A DNA stretch of 64,000 nucleotides from Ascaris suum (taxonomy: Eukaryota; Nematoda; Chromadorea; Rhabditida; Ascarididae): assembly GCA_013433145.1 (NCBI GenBank), contig CM024176.1, positions 310,001-374,000 on the forward strand, in the 5' to 3' direction. Shown piece after piece: positions 29,101 through 39,300 of this stretch. How positions within the stretch are numbered: the first letter of the stretch is position 1; each line of letters begins with the position of its first letter. A model generated the notes under the pieces. That model made no database searches, was not told the DNA's origin, and worked only from the letters and a program-made list of their open reading frames with translations. Position numbers and translations under genes: made by a program.

Positions 29101-32100
29101 CAAACAACCTTAACAAACCTCAGCACTGTTTAGATAAAACACTGAACGCAAGTCACAACAAGCTATCTTCACCATAACAACTTTGTTGCTTCATCTACTA
29201 GTAATCATCACCTTGCATGTATTCACATCAGCTGTAATTCCTTTCAATACTTCTGGAATCATCAGCAGCACAGAAAGAACTCAACTGAACACAATAAATT
29301 CTTAAAAAACATATGGAAATCGATTTTTCGAAGTGATCTCTTCGAAATGATTTTCTTTTCGAAGAAGTAAAGCTTTTAATTTTTAAACAGTTTTCAACGC
29401 GTTAATGACAGCTGACTTTACGATACCGTCCCAAACCTCACGGAGAGAAAGTTATAGGATAAAACCATCAGTCAACCTGGGAACGCTATAAACGTATGAA
29501 TTTTTACATATATTTTACCGACAGTCTACATTGATCCTATTTAAAAAGACATCAACCAGATGTGTTCTCTTTCAAATATATTCTCTTCTATGCTTACGGA
29601 GGACTGAATCATGAAAGCAGAGAACATCCAAAATCCATTGTTGTAAACACTTTGGAATCCATCACATTCCAAAATTGATAGGAATTCGAAATTATTTCTT
29701 CAAAGCGCGAAATATTCGAGCTGTCTAACGTTTAACAGCTGGCGACAAGAAGAAAGGAAAAAAAAAAGGAAATGAAGAAAAGGAAGCCCAATAAAAGACT
29801 GGAGGGTACAATAGTGACAGGAAAAAGGAGAAAAGCAAAGCCTAACAGATAAAAGCAATCGGCCGGAAATTAAAAGACCACGCTGCGCGTTTCGTTGCCC
29901 TTTGCTTCATCGTTTCTATGCCTTAGCTTTACAAGGGCTTCTAAAGCTCACTGCCAGCCGATTTCAAGACGTTGCAGCCCAGGCAAAAACTATGCAACCA
30001 AACCTATAAAGAAAAATTCGTTTAGAAAAGGAAACAAAAAACACCATACTACATCTGTATCTAGAAACAAACTTTCTGATCCCGCTCCCAGGTTTCGAAA
30101 CGCTGTGCCACCAAAGTTTACGATGCAGAAGAAACAAACAGGTTCACGCTCACCTCTGCTTCTTTAGTTTTCTTGATGGCGTCGAGTTTAGCTATTTCTG
30201 GGCGTCCCGTATCAGAAAGATATGTATCCAAAGTATCTGTTTCAAGAACACGCTCCTGTAGAAACTGCAACGCCTCGAGTTGTTCTGAAGCACTCAGCTC
30301 GAAAAACTCCGATTTCTTCAGCTTATCAACGAAAACCGTTTGCTGAAACGAAACCGTGTAACTAATTGGCAATCCACTCAACTCGAGTCTCAAGCCATAC
30401 CGATAATATTTGCAAATATTCAGTCTGCAGAGAGAGAGAGAGATAATTTATAGGACACCAATTTTAAAATATTCATTCTCGACTACGCAACATTTCTCCC
30501 ACAAACGCAATATCGTAAATTTCAAGAATAAACATTCAAACACAGAAATCCTCCTCTCCCTTCCCATCTCCCAATTCAGGGATATTTATTATTGTCATCT
30601 GCAGATGGTACAACCCATAATTAAAGACTCAAAGGGGAACTAAAAGCAAAGCAGCAAACTTACAAATTCGGTATAAGAAATATAGCCAAACAAAAGCAAG
30701 AGATAAAATTGCGCCATATACACCACTAAAAAGCAAAACAGAAATAGCTCGAAAACATTTTTAATAAATAAATATTACAGCAATCTCAATGCTTTCCCTA
30801 GTTTACTATATCGAAATAACAACTGCCAACGCCATCTTGCGTTAGGTCTGAAGATATTGCGCTGCGAGATATTAATGAAACGCGCCTGTCAACGAGCCGT
30901 AATGATAGACCGGCGCGCACTTCCTTAACAATAATCCAGAGTGTTCTCAACTTTTTCAACATCAATTAAAAGACTGCAAATCCTTATTTAACCTCATTTT
31001 TATATAACGTTCTCCCCTCGCCCACCCCCCCCCCCCCAAGTGGCATATCACATTCCAAAGCTGACAGTCTCCACTAGTCTCTACCGTGATAAAAGACAAG
31101 GAATGCCTCTCCATACTATCCAGGCTCAAAATAGCTCCAGTAGGATAAACAAACAACTTTCACAGTCTCTTGTTATTGCTAAAGCACAATTCATTACATC
31201 AATTTGACCACATTACCCACAATTCGTCGAACATTATGCGCAAGAAGGCCCATACCTGAATCTGGGACTGTTCATTTGAAGAGGACGCCGGCGTCACAGC
31301 ATCCCTCTCGCTATCGGCTGCCATCGCATTGTCACTTCTTGCTGCTCTTTCCTCCCTTCTCCCGAAGACTTTTGTTGTCCATAAGCACTAGACGTACCAG
31401 CTCAGAAGCAGTGCTCAAGGTAACTGGCACCATACGAAGAGGTACGCCATATCCTCCATACTTCTGCAAAAGCGTTGTTTTAAATTCATCATTAACTAAT
31501 GAACGCTTCTTGAATACAGCTCGACACTGCTCCAACAAGAAGATTATGCTCCAACACGGAAGTTACGAGGAATAGAAAACCTATAAGTAAACATAATTTT
31601 CAATGAAATAGAGTCCGCCTGTTCGATTAAAAGCCCAGAATTTGTAGAGACAAAAAAACAGCAGCCCCTCCCGGCAGACCCTAGAAAGTCAAGACCTTCC
31701 AGACCATTTGCTTCAAAAAGCTAAAGTTTTGCATAACAGCATGCAACATCCAATAGTACTTGATACTAACCCAGTCTGGGAACGAAACGCGAAGTCTCCA
31801 ACAAGCACAACCCTTATTCTTCCCATCAACTCTTTGAACATAACCCCTTCCTCCCAGGGCTAAGAAAAACGCATCTTGCCACCTTCTGTTCGAGCAAATG
31901 CAAATACTATGAAGTGAAAAGTCCTTCTTGCTACGCCAGGACTCAAACCTTTTACGTTTAGACAACTAACGAATTCTTTACTATCAGTTTTACAAACTAA
32001 TAAACAAATCAGCTGAAAACGCTCAGAACCGCGCTGAGATAATTAAACATGCATGGTGCTCTTTCCATTTAGCCAGCATTCCCACCACGCTCGGCACTAT

Positions 32101-34400
32101 AAACCCCCCTTCCCTCCAAATTTCACTTTTATAGCACTACTAATAGCAAAGACTCCTTTTAATGAATAAAAAAAGCCCAACGTTAGATATATATAGCAAC
32201 AAAAAATACCGCCTCATTACTTTCAAGGTGATTCAGGTTGAAGATCAGAGTGTTCCAAGGGGAAAATCAATATCAAACAAAGCGAAAAAGAAGACAGATA
32301 ATAGAAAAAAATACGAAAAAAAACGACAAACGCAAAACAGGAAGATTCACATTTCCGGTGGTGTCCTGAAGCAATAATTTGAGAAATGCGGCAACAATAT
32401 GCCCGATCACCTCGAAGAATCCTTCACGCCCCTTGTACAACGCATTTAATATTGTCTCTATAAAACAGCGGCGATTACAGAAATGAAGCAATTTCAAAAC
32501 TTTTGAAAGATTACAAACCTGTAGTGATTTCCTGACGGTGATAACAAACCGAATTTCAAGTTAAACGAGAAAAATGCATTTAGCCCTCCACCCCTTTCCC
32601 CAATCTCAGCTTTGCGCAATTTCTCCCTTCCCATCCTACGCTAAAAAACGCAGAATTCATATGGCAAATGTCGCGAATTAATATACAGTGAAAGAAATTT
32701 TAAAAACTTCCAACTTCATCCAACTTCATTTAGCTCATGCTCCCCTCACTCGCTCATTTTTCAAAAATTATAACTCCGCTGAATGCATCTTTTGCAATAG
32801 AAATGCTAACTGGTTTAGTGGGATCTTCAGCTGAACACTAAGCCAGAAGAAATGTGACGGCAGAAAGGGATGAAAGAGTGCAACGTTACTAAAAAGGCAA
32901 CAGCGATGACTTCGATGTGGAAATGGGTTAACGTAGTCAAAGTTGGTAACACTTAACTCTTAAACAGAGAGAACTTTGGCTATGTATTTTTCTTCTTCTT
33001 ATGGTTTGGAACACTAGAAATTAAAACTGCTTTGTCATACTTTCATGACAACTTCTTGTCATTCGTTCATTTTTACACGCAGCATCTGAAGTACTGGGGT
33101 ACTCGGAGGGAGGAGTGGAAGAATAGCAGCAGGTTGTCAGGAAGATTCCACATGGCGGTAAAAAGAGACAGACCGAAGAGATGCGAGGTTAACCAAAAAG
33201 GAAAAGGACAAAAAGGCGTGCTCGACTATAACTGCTTTTAACTCAGACTCGATGAAACGATTTTCAAGAATTCAAAGACGATCCTCGGCAATCCTTAAAA
33301 GTCCTGGTAAAAGCTAATATCAAATCACTCGTATCGCTTTGCTTTCTTTTCGGCACCTGGTTCAATCCCGAAGAACGCTGCAGGACAATATATGCTCTCA
33401 TAAATGTAAACGAATTACCTCAGTGAATAATAGGCCATCAACCGCTTTTTGGATCTACTGCAGACGACTACTACAACTCTAAATAAATCTTCTAATCCTG
33501 AACACTTCCCTAATAAAATTCAGCGATCAGCATATGAAAAAAATCATGCGGACAAACATTAATAAATTTCCAACGACTAAAGTTATTGAAAAGCTCTTTG
33601 AGAAAACAATCAAATCAACTTAACTGAACTAGCAAAGAAATAAAACCTCTCCATCAGCGACAGTGGTCATCAACTACAAAAAAGCCAAAGCAGACTGCAC
33701 ACTATGGAAAAATAGGATTTTCCGCCAAGATATTTTAGGTAAACGCATAGCTGACTCACCCGCAGAAGGTACACAATCCAGTAGAAGCATATCCTTGAAA
33801 GTATTCACGAATTCGGAGATCACTAAACAAGATACAAAGTGCTCGCTACGATCCTCTGCCCCTAGGTCCATTCGTTTCAATTCAGGGATTGCGAGCTTAT
33901 GCCTGACTAGTGTGTCTTCCAATTTCTGCAACATTGACCACGTTTCAAAATGAACAGAGGTAAACAGATCTTACCTCTCATTATACCTTTCTCATAATGA
34001 CTCCTATACAAGTTTCAATATCTCGCATACCACTATTCAAGTCAGCAATGCAAGTGTAACTGACTTTTGTAATCAGCCCTCTATCGCAAAACAAAAAAAC
34101 GTCTTGTTCACCTTATTTAAAAGCATATGTAGCTCTTTTTCCATTTTCGAATGCTCTTCTTTCTTTTCTTGTCGCTTTTTTTCCTTGTATTCCTTCCTTT
34201 CCTTTACCGACATCCTCTTCCTAAACAAAACATAAGACTGTTTCAAATACATCTCGACCATGATTTAAAATTCTACCTCTCTGGACCAAACAAAGCAATG
34301 ATGCGAAATCCTTGCCACCTCACATGAACGGCAACATTTCTCGCAACGACTGAAGCCCGTCTACCGCCGGTAAATTTCAAACCACTTACTTAGATAGCAT
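22206..34400 (-). CDS. ACF1/BAZ1-like chromatin-remodelling gene, copy 1
   Basis: A multi-exon minus-strand gene. Reading exons by splice site and phase gives the domain order: basic coiled coil, DDT, WHIM1, WHIM2, WHIM3, acidic linker, bromodomain. In the ACF1/BAZ1 family the DDT-WHIM block binds the ISWI ATPase and linker DNA in the nucleus, and the bromodomain reads acetyl-lysine. Main exons: 34390-34405, 34112-34220, 33760-33925, 32351-32457, 31256-31526, 30154-30342, 28610-28792, 27974-28087, 27570-27784, 27371-27458, 27310-27329, about 27114-27246, 25771-25932, 24258-24654, about 23818-23948, 23432-23479, 23351-23379, 22752-22904, 22277-22345, 22206-22233. I found no WAC domain and no PHD finger, and the summed exons (roughly 900 residues) are shorter than the typical 1500 of animal BAZ1 proteins. 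Odd: a 1-nt phase break, an in-frame TAG, and a copy-specific 1-bp deletion. The C-terminal end is unresolved. Confidence 0.8.
23351..23948 (-). CDS. Acidic linker exons, copy 1
   Basis: Three short exons. About 23818-23948 reads EKEEEDEEAEEEPDVKEEID and HREEKHDDWF. 23432-23479 reads SEESQRKEDTVDDEE between CTATTTAG and G/GTACGT. 23351-23379 reads DGSNSSLQQ between TCAGCAG and A/GTAAGC. The last two join each other and the bromodomain exon in phase. Acidic linkers between the PHD and bromodomain are typical of BAZ1 proteins. The end of the first exon is uncertain, and another exon may lie between it and the second. Confidence 0.6.
24258..24654 (-). CDS. Conserved helical exon after WHIM3, copy 1
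   Basis: 397 nt bounded by the acceptor GATTTTGTTTAG and donor AAG/GTTAGG, continuing the WHIM3 exon in phase. It starts WVGQMPRKGKPRREEDD and continues through two long helices (for example LLSEVILELEDSLYDRAMK and STLSVLLCILEKRIDWEQ). In ACF1/BAZ1 proteins the corresponding region, with the same 'L-x-LE--I-W--S--N' ending, leads directly into the PHD finger. Here the next 300 bases on the minus strand contain no Cys4-His-Cys3 pattern. The G/C difference between copy 1 and the others at 24239 is just inside the intron. Confidence 0.75.
25771..25932 (-). CDS. WHIM3 exon, copy 1
   Basis: The acceptor CATCTTTTTAAG (ending at 25933) and donor CC/GTTAGT bound 162 nt with phases that match the next exon. 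The peptide contains GKSEWFRITDEAVLGKLIAA and LSEKGYRESHLRSNL. Trp-x-x-[IV]-x-[ST]-x-x-x-[LV]-x-x-L-x-x-L---G-RE--L is the WHIM3 pattern of BAZ proteins, usually followed by a short helix as here (IHQMGQIKSSM). Confidence 0.82.
25974..26027. repeat. Perfect 20-bp inverted repeat (hairpin), copy 1
   Basis: Arms 25974-25993 and 26008-26027 are exact reverse complements (starting tttttgtctccaagttgcgt) with a 14-base AT loop that is itself nearly palindromic. It lies in the intron just 5' of the WHIM3 exon. It recurs at 40119-40172 and 54263-54316. Confidence 0.92.
26074..26134. repeat. (TA)n tract, 61 bp, copy 1
   Basis: Alternating TA tract in the intron. It has the same length in copy 2 (40219-40279) and copy 3 (54363-54423). 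Open frames crossing it on both strands are artefacts. Confidence 0.95.
26227..26681. mobile_element. MITE-like element with 77-bp inverted ends, copy 1
   Basis: Segments 26227-26303 and 26605-26681 are reverse complements over 77 bp with four mismatches. They flank about 300 bp with no coding capacity. The outer part of each arm is itself palindromic around tatatatg/catatata. A 33-bp motif (cctgcaacagtt...) occurs just left of the element at 26042-26074 and again inside it at 26341-26373. I see no clear target-site duplication, so this could be a non-autonomous DNA transposon remnant or another foldback repeat. No transposase is present. Same element: 40372-40826 and 54516-54970. Confidence 0.65.
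27114..27784 (-). CDS. Variable region between WHIM2 and WHIM3, copy 1
   Basis: Exon 27570-27784 follows WHIM2 in phase and reads EYKSPDSSPDVLEIDSK, then an in-frame TAG at 27671-27673, then SKNGRVSHATPSATETPKK and DAFINHQP. Exon 27371-27458 reads HLDEFCLGYTRVRQYLRQRR. A 20-nt exon at 27310-27329 lies between strong sites (ATTTTAG and A/GTGAGG). Exon about 27114-27246 reads TRQNFIAYAFDDGPDVKEI. In copies 2 and 3 all phases agree. In copy 1 the second exon is one base short and the frame is lost. The TAG could instead fall in an 84-nt intron with weak sites (GTACTA...CATAG). A further exon near 26850-27046 (VALQQEVQEMICSF) is likely but its limits are unclear. Confidence 0.6.
27974..28792 (-). 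CDS. Coiled coil and WHIM2 exons, copy 1
   Basis: Exon 28610-28792 (acceptor GATCTAG, donor CGA/GTATGC) gives 61 codons of Glu/Lys-rich helix including SLDWARIEKHRREVIKKLEQ. Exon 27974-28087 (acceptor TTTACAG, donor GAG/GTTTGC) gives 38 codons including PLGSDRFHRRYWFFG and ending GIFVE. PLG-DR--RRYW is the invariant core of WHIM2 in ACF1/BAZ proteins and is the strongest single piece of evidence for the family. Phases are 0 throughout. The minus ORFs at 28223-28426 and 27931-28170 are other frames and are not used. Confidence 0.88.
28793..30153. other. Large intron of the array gene, copy 1
   Basis: Between the WHIM1 exon and the coiled-coil exon, both phase 0. It contains A-rich plus-strand stretches and short chance frames (for example 28885-29097 and 29895-30167 on plus). 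No nested gene is evident. Equivalent introns lie at 42939-44299 and 57083-58443. Confidence 0.55.
30154..30342 (-). CDS. WHIM1 exon, copy 1
   Basis: Bounded by the acceptor TTTCGTTTCAG (ending at 30343) and the donor GAG/GTGAGC, phase 0 at both ends, 63 codons. It reads KKSEFFELSASEQLEALQFL then QERVLETDTLDTYL, the WHIM1 signature (aromatic-x-x-Leu-Ser-x-x-x-[KQ]-Leu-x-x-Leu then a Leu-rich helix). WHIM1 packs with the DDT region to contact ISWI and linker DNA. The exon ends in a Lys/Glu-rich helix (KLDAIKKTKEAE). Confidence 0.8.
31256..31526 (-). CDS. Exon between DDT and WHIM1, phase-broken
   Basis: The 5' part reads LLQKYGGYGVPLRMVPVT and STASELVRLVLMDNK, matching the conserved 'L-SE-LRL-L' stretch that precedes WHIM1 in BAZ proteins. 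The 3' part, in a different frame, reads AMAADSERDAVTPASSSN and ends at the donor CAG/GTATGG (31256), in phase with the next exon. The exon length is one more than a multiple of three although both ends are phase 0, so one base is in excess. The frame change lies between about 31332 and 31373, possibly at the A-run (minus strand) at 31370-31373. The 5' limit could be 31526 or an internal acceptor at 31463. Copies 2 and 3 have Tyr instead of Phe near 31513. Confidence 0.65.
32351..33925 (-). CDS. DDT domain exons, copy 1
   Basis: Exon 33760-33925 (acceptor TTGCAG, donor G/GTGAGT) carries EHFVSCLVISEFVNTF followed by KDMLLLDCVPSA. Exon 32351-32457 (acceptor GTTTTATAG, donor AAT/GTGAAT) carries ALYKGREGFFEVIGHIV and AAFLKLLLQD. 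The phases match (1 to 1). The pattern, hydrophobic positions around EF-N-F followed by a helix with repeated leucines, is that of the DDT domain, which binds DNA or ISWI partners in ACF1, WSTF and related proteins. The intron between them, 32458-33759, holds only chance frames, including a basic plus-strand one at 33032-33241. Confidence 0.8.
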
Positions 34401-34405
34401 CAAAG
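34112..34405 (-). CDS. 5' exons: short leader exon and basic coiled coil
   Basis: The acceptor ATTTTCGCAG (ending at 34406) is followed by CTTTG and ATG CTA TCT AA, then the donor GTAAGT at 34389. The next exon begins at 34220 after the strong acceptor TTTTGTTTAG. Joining them gives MLSKKRMSVKERKEYKEK and a Lys/Glu-rich helix ending LHMLLNK at the donor at 34112. The basic coiled coil just before DDT is also seen in BAZ1 proteins. If the ATG is the true start, the acceptor would be a spliced-leader site. If instead the 16-nt exon is internal, upstream WAC-coding exons must lie elsewhere. The unit edge is only about 110 bp upstream. Confidence 0.6.
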
Positions 34406-34410
34406 CTGCG
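34400..34410 (-). other. Candidate spliced-leader acceptor before ATG
   Basis: A T-rich acceptor ending in CAG lies five bases before an ATG that is in frame with the downstream exons. This is the usual arrangement of a nematode SL trans-splice site. The same site is at about 48544-48554 and 62691-62701. Confidence 0.4.
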
Positions 34411-34492
34411 AAAATTCAGTTCCTCCGGCGAATCGAATATCCTTCAACGATCAGTCACTGTCAAACACAATCTTAACAACAAATCAGGCAAA

Positions 34493-34558
34493 AGACGACT
34501 GTAAAACACCAAAAAGCAGCCTCAATCAACGACTGTAAAACAACACCAAAAAAAGCAT
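34493..34558. repeat. Short direct repeat straddling the unit junction
   Basis: The end of a unit (gacgactgtaaaacacc, then A-rich) and the beginning of the next (aacgactgtaaaacaacacc, then A-rich) share about 25 bp with small gaps, spaced about 36 bp apart. The same arrangement is at about 48637-48702 and 62784-62849. At the left edge of the array only the second motif is present (about 20352-20380). This is a candidate homology used in forming or expanding the array. Confidence 0.75.
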
Positions 34559-36350
34559 ACTGCTGGGTCGCCGTAACGACACCGAATATCCAAATCGATA
34601 GCGGAAATCCAAACCGCTTTTTAAAACACTCCAAAACTAATAGCACCCACATAAAACATAAAAGAGTTATCTATTATGACTGATTTGCACTAAAACTGAT
34701 GACATTCCTAACAAAAACGACTGAAATGTCTTACTGACAAAAGAGGGTTGCGAAAAGCAAAATAAATCCTCGACAAAGTCGGAAATTCACAAAGATCATA
34801 CAAAACATACCTGGTTTTGAGACCAAGTAGTCAAATGAGTACCGTGAAAAACTGGGTAGGACAGACCCCCATTTAATCGACAACATGAAAACGAAAAAAA
34901 AGCAACCTTTACTACTCTATCTTATTTATGCAAGCTTCATCACAATGTAGCCTCAGTAATAACAGAAAAGGGAAGTGAGAAAGAAAGATGCAATTTGTGC
35001 CGTAATTTCCGTCATTCAAACGTTGGGATTCTGTAAACGGCTCTCCGACATCTAAGGTATTCAACAGCAGTTACCATTTGAAAAACCACTCCCACATTAA
35101 GCAAAATCTGAAATTACGCCGCTCAAGCAAACAAGACCTATAATCGGGTCTATGCCACGGATTGCGAACCAAGCAAACATTAAACGGCACAAACAGCACA
35201 TTGTCATACTCGTCCCAATCCCCCAATCAAATTAGAAGCCAGAAGCAACACTCGTTCGGATTCAAGCTGCGAAAAAAAATACAAAATGCTGAAACGCTGC
35301 AACGTTTTACAAGTAGTGGGCAATTTTTCGCTCGATAAACATCTCTTGTCACACAAAATTTGGCACAATAAAGCTTATACAACGAATATGATCCGGCAAG
35401 CGACACTCATTCGACAAACAGTTGCATTGGTATGCAAAGCGACTAAAAACACAATGAAACAACAGGTAATGATGAGGTGCACTCATAAATAAACCGCAAC
35501 GAATGACTGCGATACAACAATGACAAAAAACTGCGCGTGACCGCAAACGATTTATCAAATTTATAAGAATAACAACATTTTCAAGACTTTCAAAGAAACC
35601 TGAAAGGAGAGAAAGCCACAGTTATCCAGAAATCTGCGATTCCAGCAACACTTCTCTATCTTTAAATTTTCAAAAAATACAAATGAACCATCACATCAGC
35701 GCCACAAATTTATTTGCACATGAAGAGGATCAAAGAGGATCACAATGAAAGAAGATAGCACCTCTGACGAGATGAAAAGTGATATAGTGAATAACGTCGA
35801 CATTTGAAGAGATCACAGTCTGAGATCGGTCTTCAGCTTCTGAAGCAGCGGTAGTTTCCTCTCGTTGTCCTGAAGATCTCATCTTAAGGTAACGAAGGAA
35901 GGACATAGACACCTACTGCATAGAAAAACGTACCGCCATCCGAAACATACGTAAAATGCTGTTCCAGTTTACCACACTCTATAAAAGACAAGAGCAATTT
36001 CATGCCATGGGCGCCTTCCCCCATTAAGTCCAGGTTGTGACCGCATTTATCAATTCTCCACCTATTAACACAGGTGTTTTTGAATGCAAGCTACGAGAAC
36101 TAAAACAATAGGCGCGTTTAGAAATCTGCTCACTGAAGCAACCAGTTCCATTGAATGGTGTGACTACTGCTACAAGGCTCAAACAGGTTCGCATTTGTGA
36201 CTTGCTACCAAATTCGATAGGCCAGCCCGGAAGTTGGTACAGCTGGTACGAACATATTGCATGCGTCAACCCTCGTAATTCCAGTTTCTGAGGTTCTCCA
36301 GTTCAAATTACCATAATAACATACAGACAGGGACACATGCACACATATAC

Positions 36351-39300
36351 CACCACAACGCGGTTTGCAGATGTAAGCCTGCAGAAAGCACATAAAACAG
36401 TTCAATCAAACAACCGCCAACCTTAAAATGCAATAACGCTCCATCGATGAAAACGAGCAAATCCTTCTTCAAGTCCTCGACCGACGGATACTGAAATGGA
36501 ATTATTGCAGCACAAATCATCAATCAATGATCGAACTCATAAAGATAAACAACCACAGCAAGTTTCGGTTGGTACCAGGTGCCGATAGCACATGTGCTTC
36601 AGTGTAATATGTGAATTCCAAATTAATTCGAGCCGGACCCGTTTTTTATGCTGTCCTAGCGGCCGTTACCGATTGCGAATAGGCGCTCAACATGTTAAAG
36701 CCACCGGTTGAAGCGATATGATGAATTTTCAATTACCAGATCAAAGTAAAACACCACCAGGGTACTGGAAATCCCCTTAAATTAAAAGCGTACGAATTGT
36801 AAAAGCCAAACGGCAAACCACTTGTTGAACTTTTACCACGCAATGCTAAATGCACACTGTCACGCCCTTTCGAAACAAAAGTATAAAAATACGCACCGAA
36901 TACAAAGCCTTTCTGATGTTCTCGAGGGAAATTGTGCTGCTTATTCTCGTACCACGACGAACAGCTGGCATCGCTATTAGCGATTTGTAAATCCGATTAT
37001 CTTCTTCCACTTTTGCGAATATCTCTTGAAGTTCCTCAAAACATTTACCCTACATTATTCGAGATAAGCTGAACATTCTGCATCCGACAACAGGAAAACT
37101 TGATGACTCAAATCCTTAAAACACCGCTACCACTTGAGAAACAGGAGAACAGGCGATAACCACCAACTATCAAACAGCGTTTAGCAAAGGCGGGATGGCT
37201 AGGTGAACCAGTAACTCAGATGAGTCTAGAAGGGATCATCAATGAACTGCTAAAGTGTGAACGCTTTCCATCATAGTAACAAAGTCGGTCAAGATTCTGG
37301 TGGTCAAAGCCTCTTTACCGAGTAGCCCACAATTCGATTTCGTTTTCTATTTTACAAATAACTTCAATTCAATGAGACTATCCCTCCCAAATGCTTTTTA
37401 AAAAGCCCTTTTCGGATTTGCAGTCCACCTTGGAGATACATTTCAGGTTTTTAAAATTTGAGCTCAATTTTTTAAATTCAGGTTTAACCGCTTACTTGCT
37501 GAAGAGATGAATTGGAACCATCATCTGCTGATACCCGACTGTCCTTCGCCACCACTGCGTATTTGTACTCACGTACCCTCCTCATCATCGACCGTGTCTT
37601 CTTTCCGCTGCGACTCTTCCGACTCTAAATAGGTCGTCAATCATAATTTTATAAACGGTCCGCTTTTAGAGGATGCACTGGTCTTTAGAAAATTTAACCC
37701 AATAATCCCTTAACTCTAGGAACGACACTGACATAACTCTAGAACGCTTATCTTCCACAGAGCTGCAAGTTCGGACGTTGTACAAGACATGATAAGTTTA
37801 GATGATTTTCCTATGGATGTAAAGAGGGATCTACAGTCCCACCCCATTTTCAGCCAGAAATGTTCCTCAGCAAATGCCGAAAACTGAGAAAACTCGACTA
37901 CATCTAAAAGAGTGAATGCAAAAATAAGGAAAGCATTTCTAGAAAGCTGAACGAAAACGAACCCATCTGGAACGTCGGAACCAGTCATCGTGTTTCTCTT
38001 CCCGATGGCTAAGTGATGAATCGATCTCCTCTTTAACGTCCGGTTCCTCCTCGGCTTCTTCATCCTCCTCTTCTTTCTCAACCGAAAGAAAAACTGTCAA
38101 AAGTCATCAAACCAGTAACAACAAATATTTATAAGTATAAAAATGGCTTAGACATCGAGACATAAAGGGTGCCTTTTTCGTGAAGTATCTGACCAAGATA
38201 AAATATACCTCTGATTTGTTACTGAAGGATGTAAAACCTTATTAGCAGAAGCGTCTAATACATGTTATCAAACCCTATATTCTCTGGCAGTGTTCCAGAT
38301 ATAGGAGTACTATTTGACCTTGCGCAAGCTTAAGTTAACGATGACGCATACGATACTAACATAGAAAATGCGGTCCAGACCAACGCATATGGCTAACCTA
38401 ACCTTATTGATCGCTGACTGCTCCCAATCGATGCGCTTCTCGAGAATGCACAGAAGAACACTGAGCGTCGAAATAGTTTCCCCATCCTTCATAAATGCCC
38501 TCCACTCATCTCGACTGAAAGCTGTGTTCGCGGAGTCATTCATCTTCTCCTTCATTGCACGATCGTACAACGAATCTTCCAGTTCCAAAATCACCTCCGA
38601 GAGCAATTGTACGTTGTCTGCTGATTGCAGTTTGGCCATGAACACTTCATGACCTTCAATACTAGTGAAGAGACTCTTTCGTAGCTGTGATTCCAGATTT
38701 GAGATCTCTTCACGTAGTAGCGAACGCTCATCCAAAACGTTCACTCCGTCATCCTCTTCCCTTCTTGGCTTGCCCTTACGCGGCATCTGCCCAACCCAAC
38801 TAAACAAAATCTCGTAATGCAACGGCAGTGATAGAACCAATCCATACGTGATCACCATTTAACGCACATAAAACGTAATTTTTTCACAGCAGTATCATAA
38901 GCAACCGTGAGCCTGCCACACCCTCTTGATCGGCTACCTAAACTACAAGAAATTCCTTCACTGCCGTAGTCTATATAATCTATACAGCATCAGTATAAAC
39001 AGTGCAGGTGCATTACGGTCATCAATGATTTATCCCTTATGACTCTACCAAAGATAGTGCGACACACTATAACGACCTAGCGAAATTCTGTTAGAAATCT
39101 TAATTCCTTCCTGGCAAATAGAAAAGAAAACGCAAAGCGGGTAAGCAAGTTAGCTATAGCCCGACAAGCGCTACGCAATCATTCCTGCCTTTTCTTTGCT
39201 TTTATTACCTCGACAGGTAGTGAGGACCGATAGAAGGAATGCGTTTTTCATAAGAGAATTCAGTATTTCAAAAACCCGCCAAGTCCAATCGGAAACTAGC

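Larger units (their letters stand above)
20340..34516. repeat. Tandem unit copy 1 (14.18 kb)
   Basis: The left-most copy of a head-to-tail repeat. It is recognised because every feature inside it recurs at +14144 to +14146 and about +28290. It has 32 bases at 20382-20413 (a C-rich tract plus a few bases) that copies 2-4 lack. Compared with copies 2 and 3 I saw substitutions near 20422, 20733, 22536, 22803, 24239, 24807 and 31513, a 1-bp deletion near 27381, and length changes in C-runs near 31030 and 32105. It carries one ACF1/BAZ1-like gene on the minus strand. Confidence 0.97.

Noticed and set aside
31204..31575. Plus-strand 123-codon ORF
   Set aside because: Antisense to the pre-WHIM1 exon. 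Arg/Ser/Thr-rich composition comes from reading the opposite strand.
33032..33241. Basic plus-strand ORF in the DDT intron
   Set aside because: No codon bias, no splice sites and no recognisable domain. Most likely chance, although a decayed element cannot be excluded.
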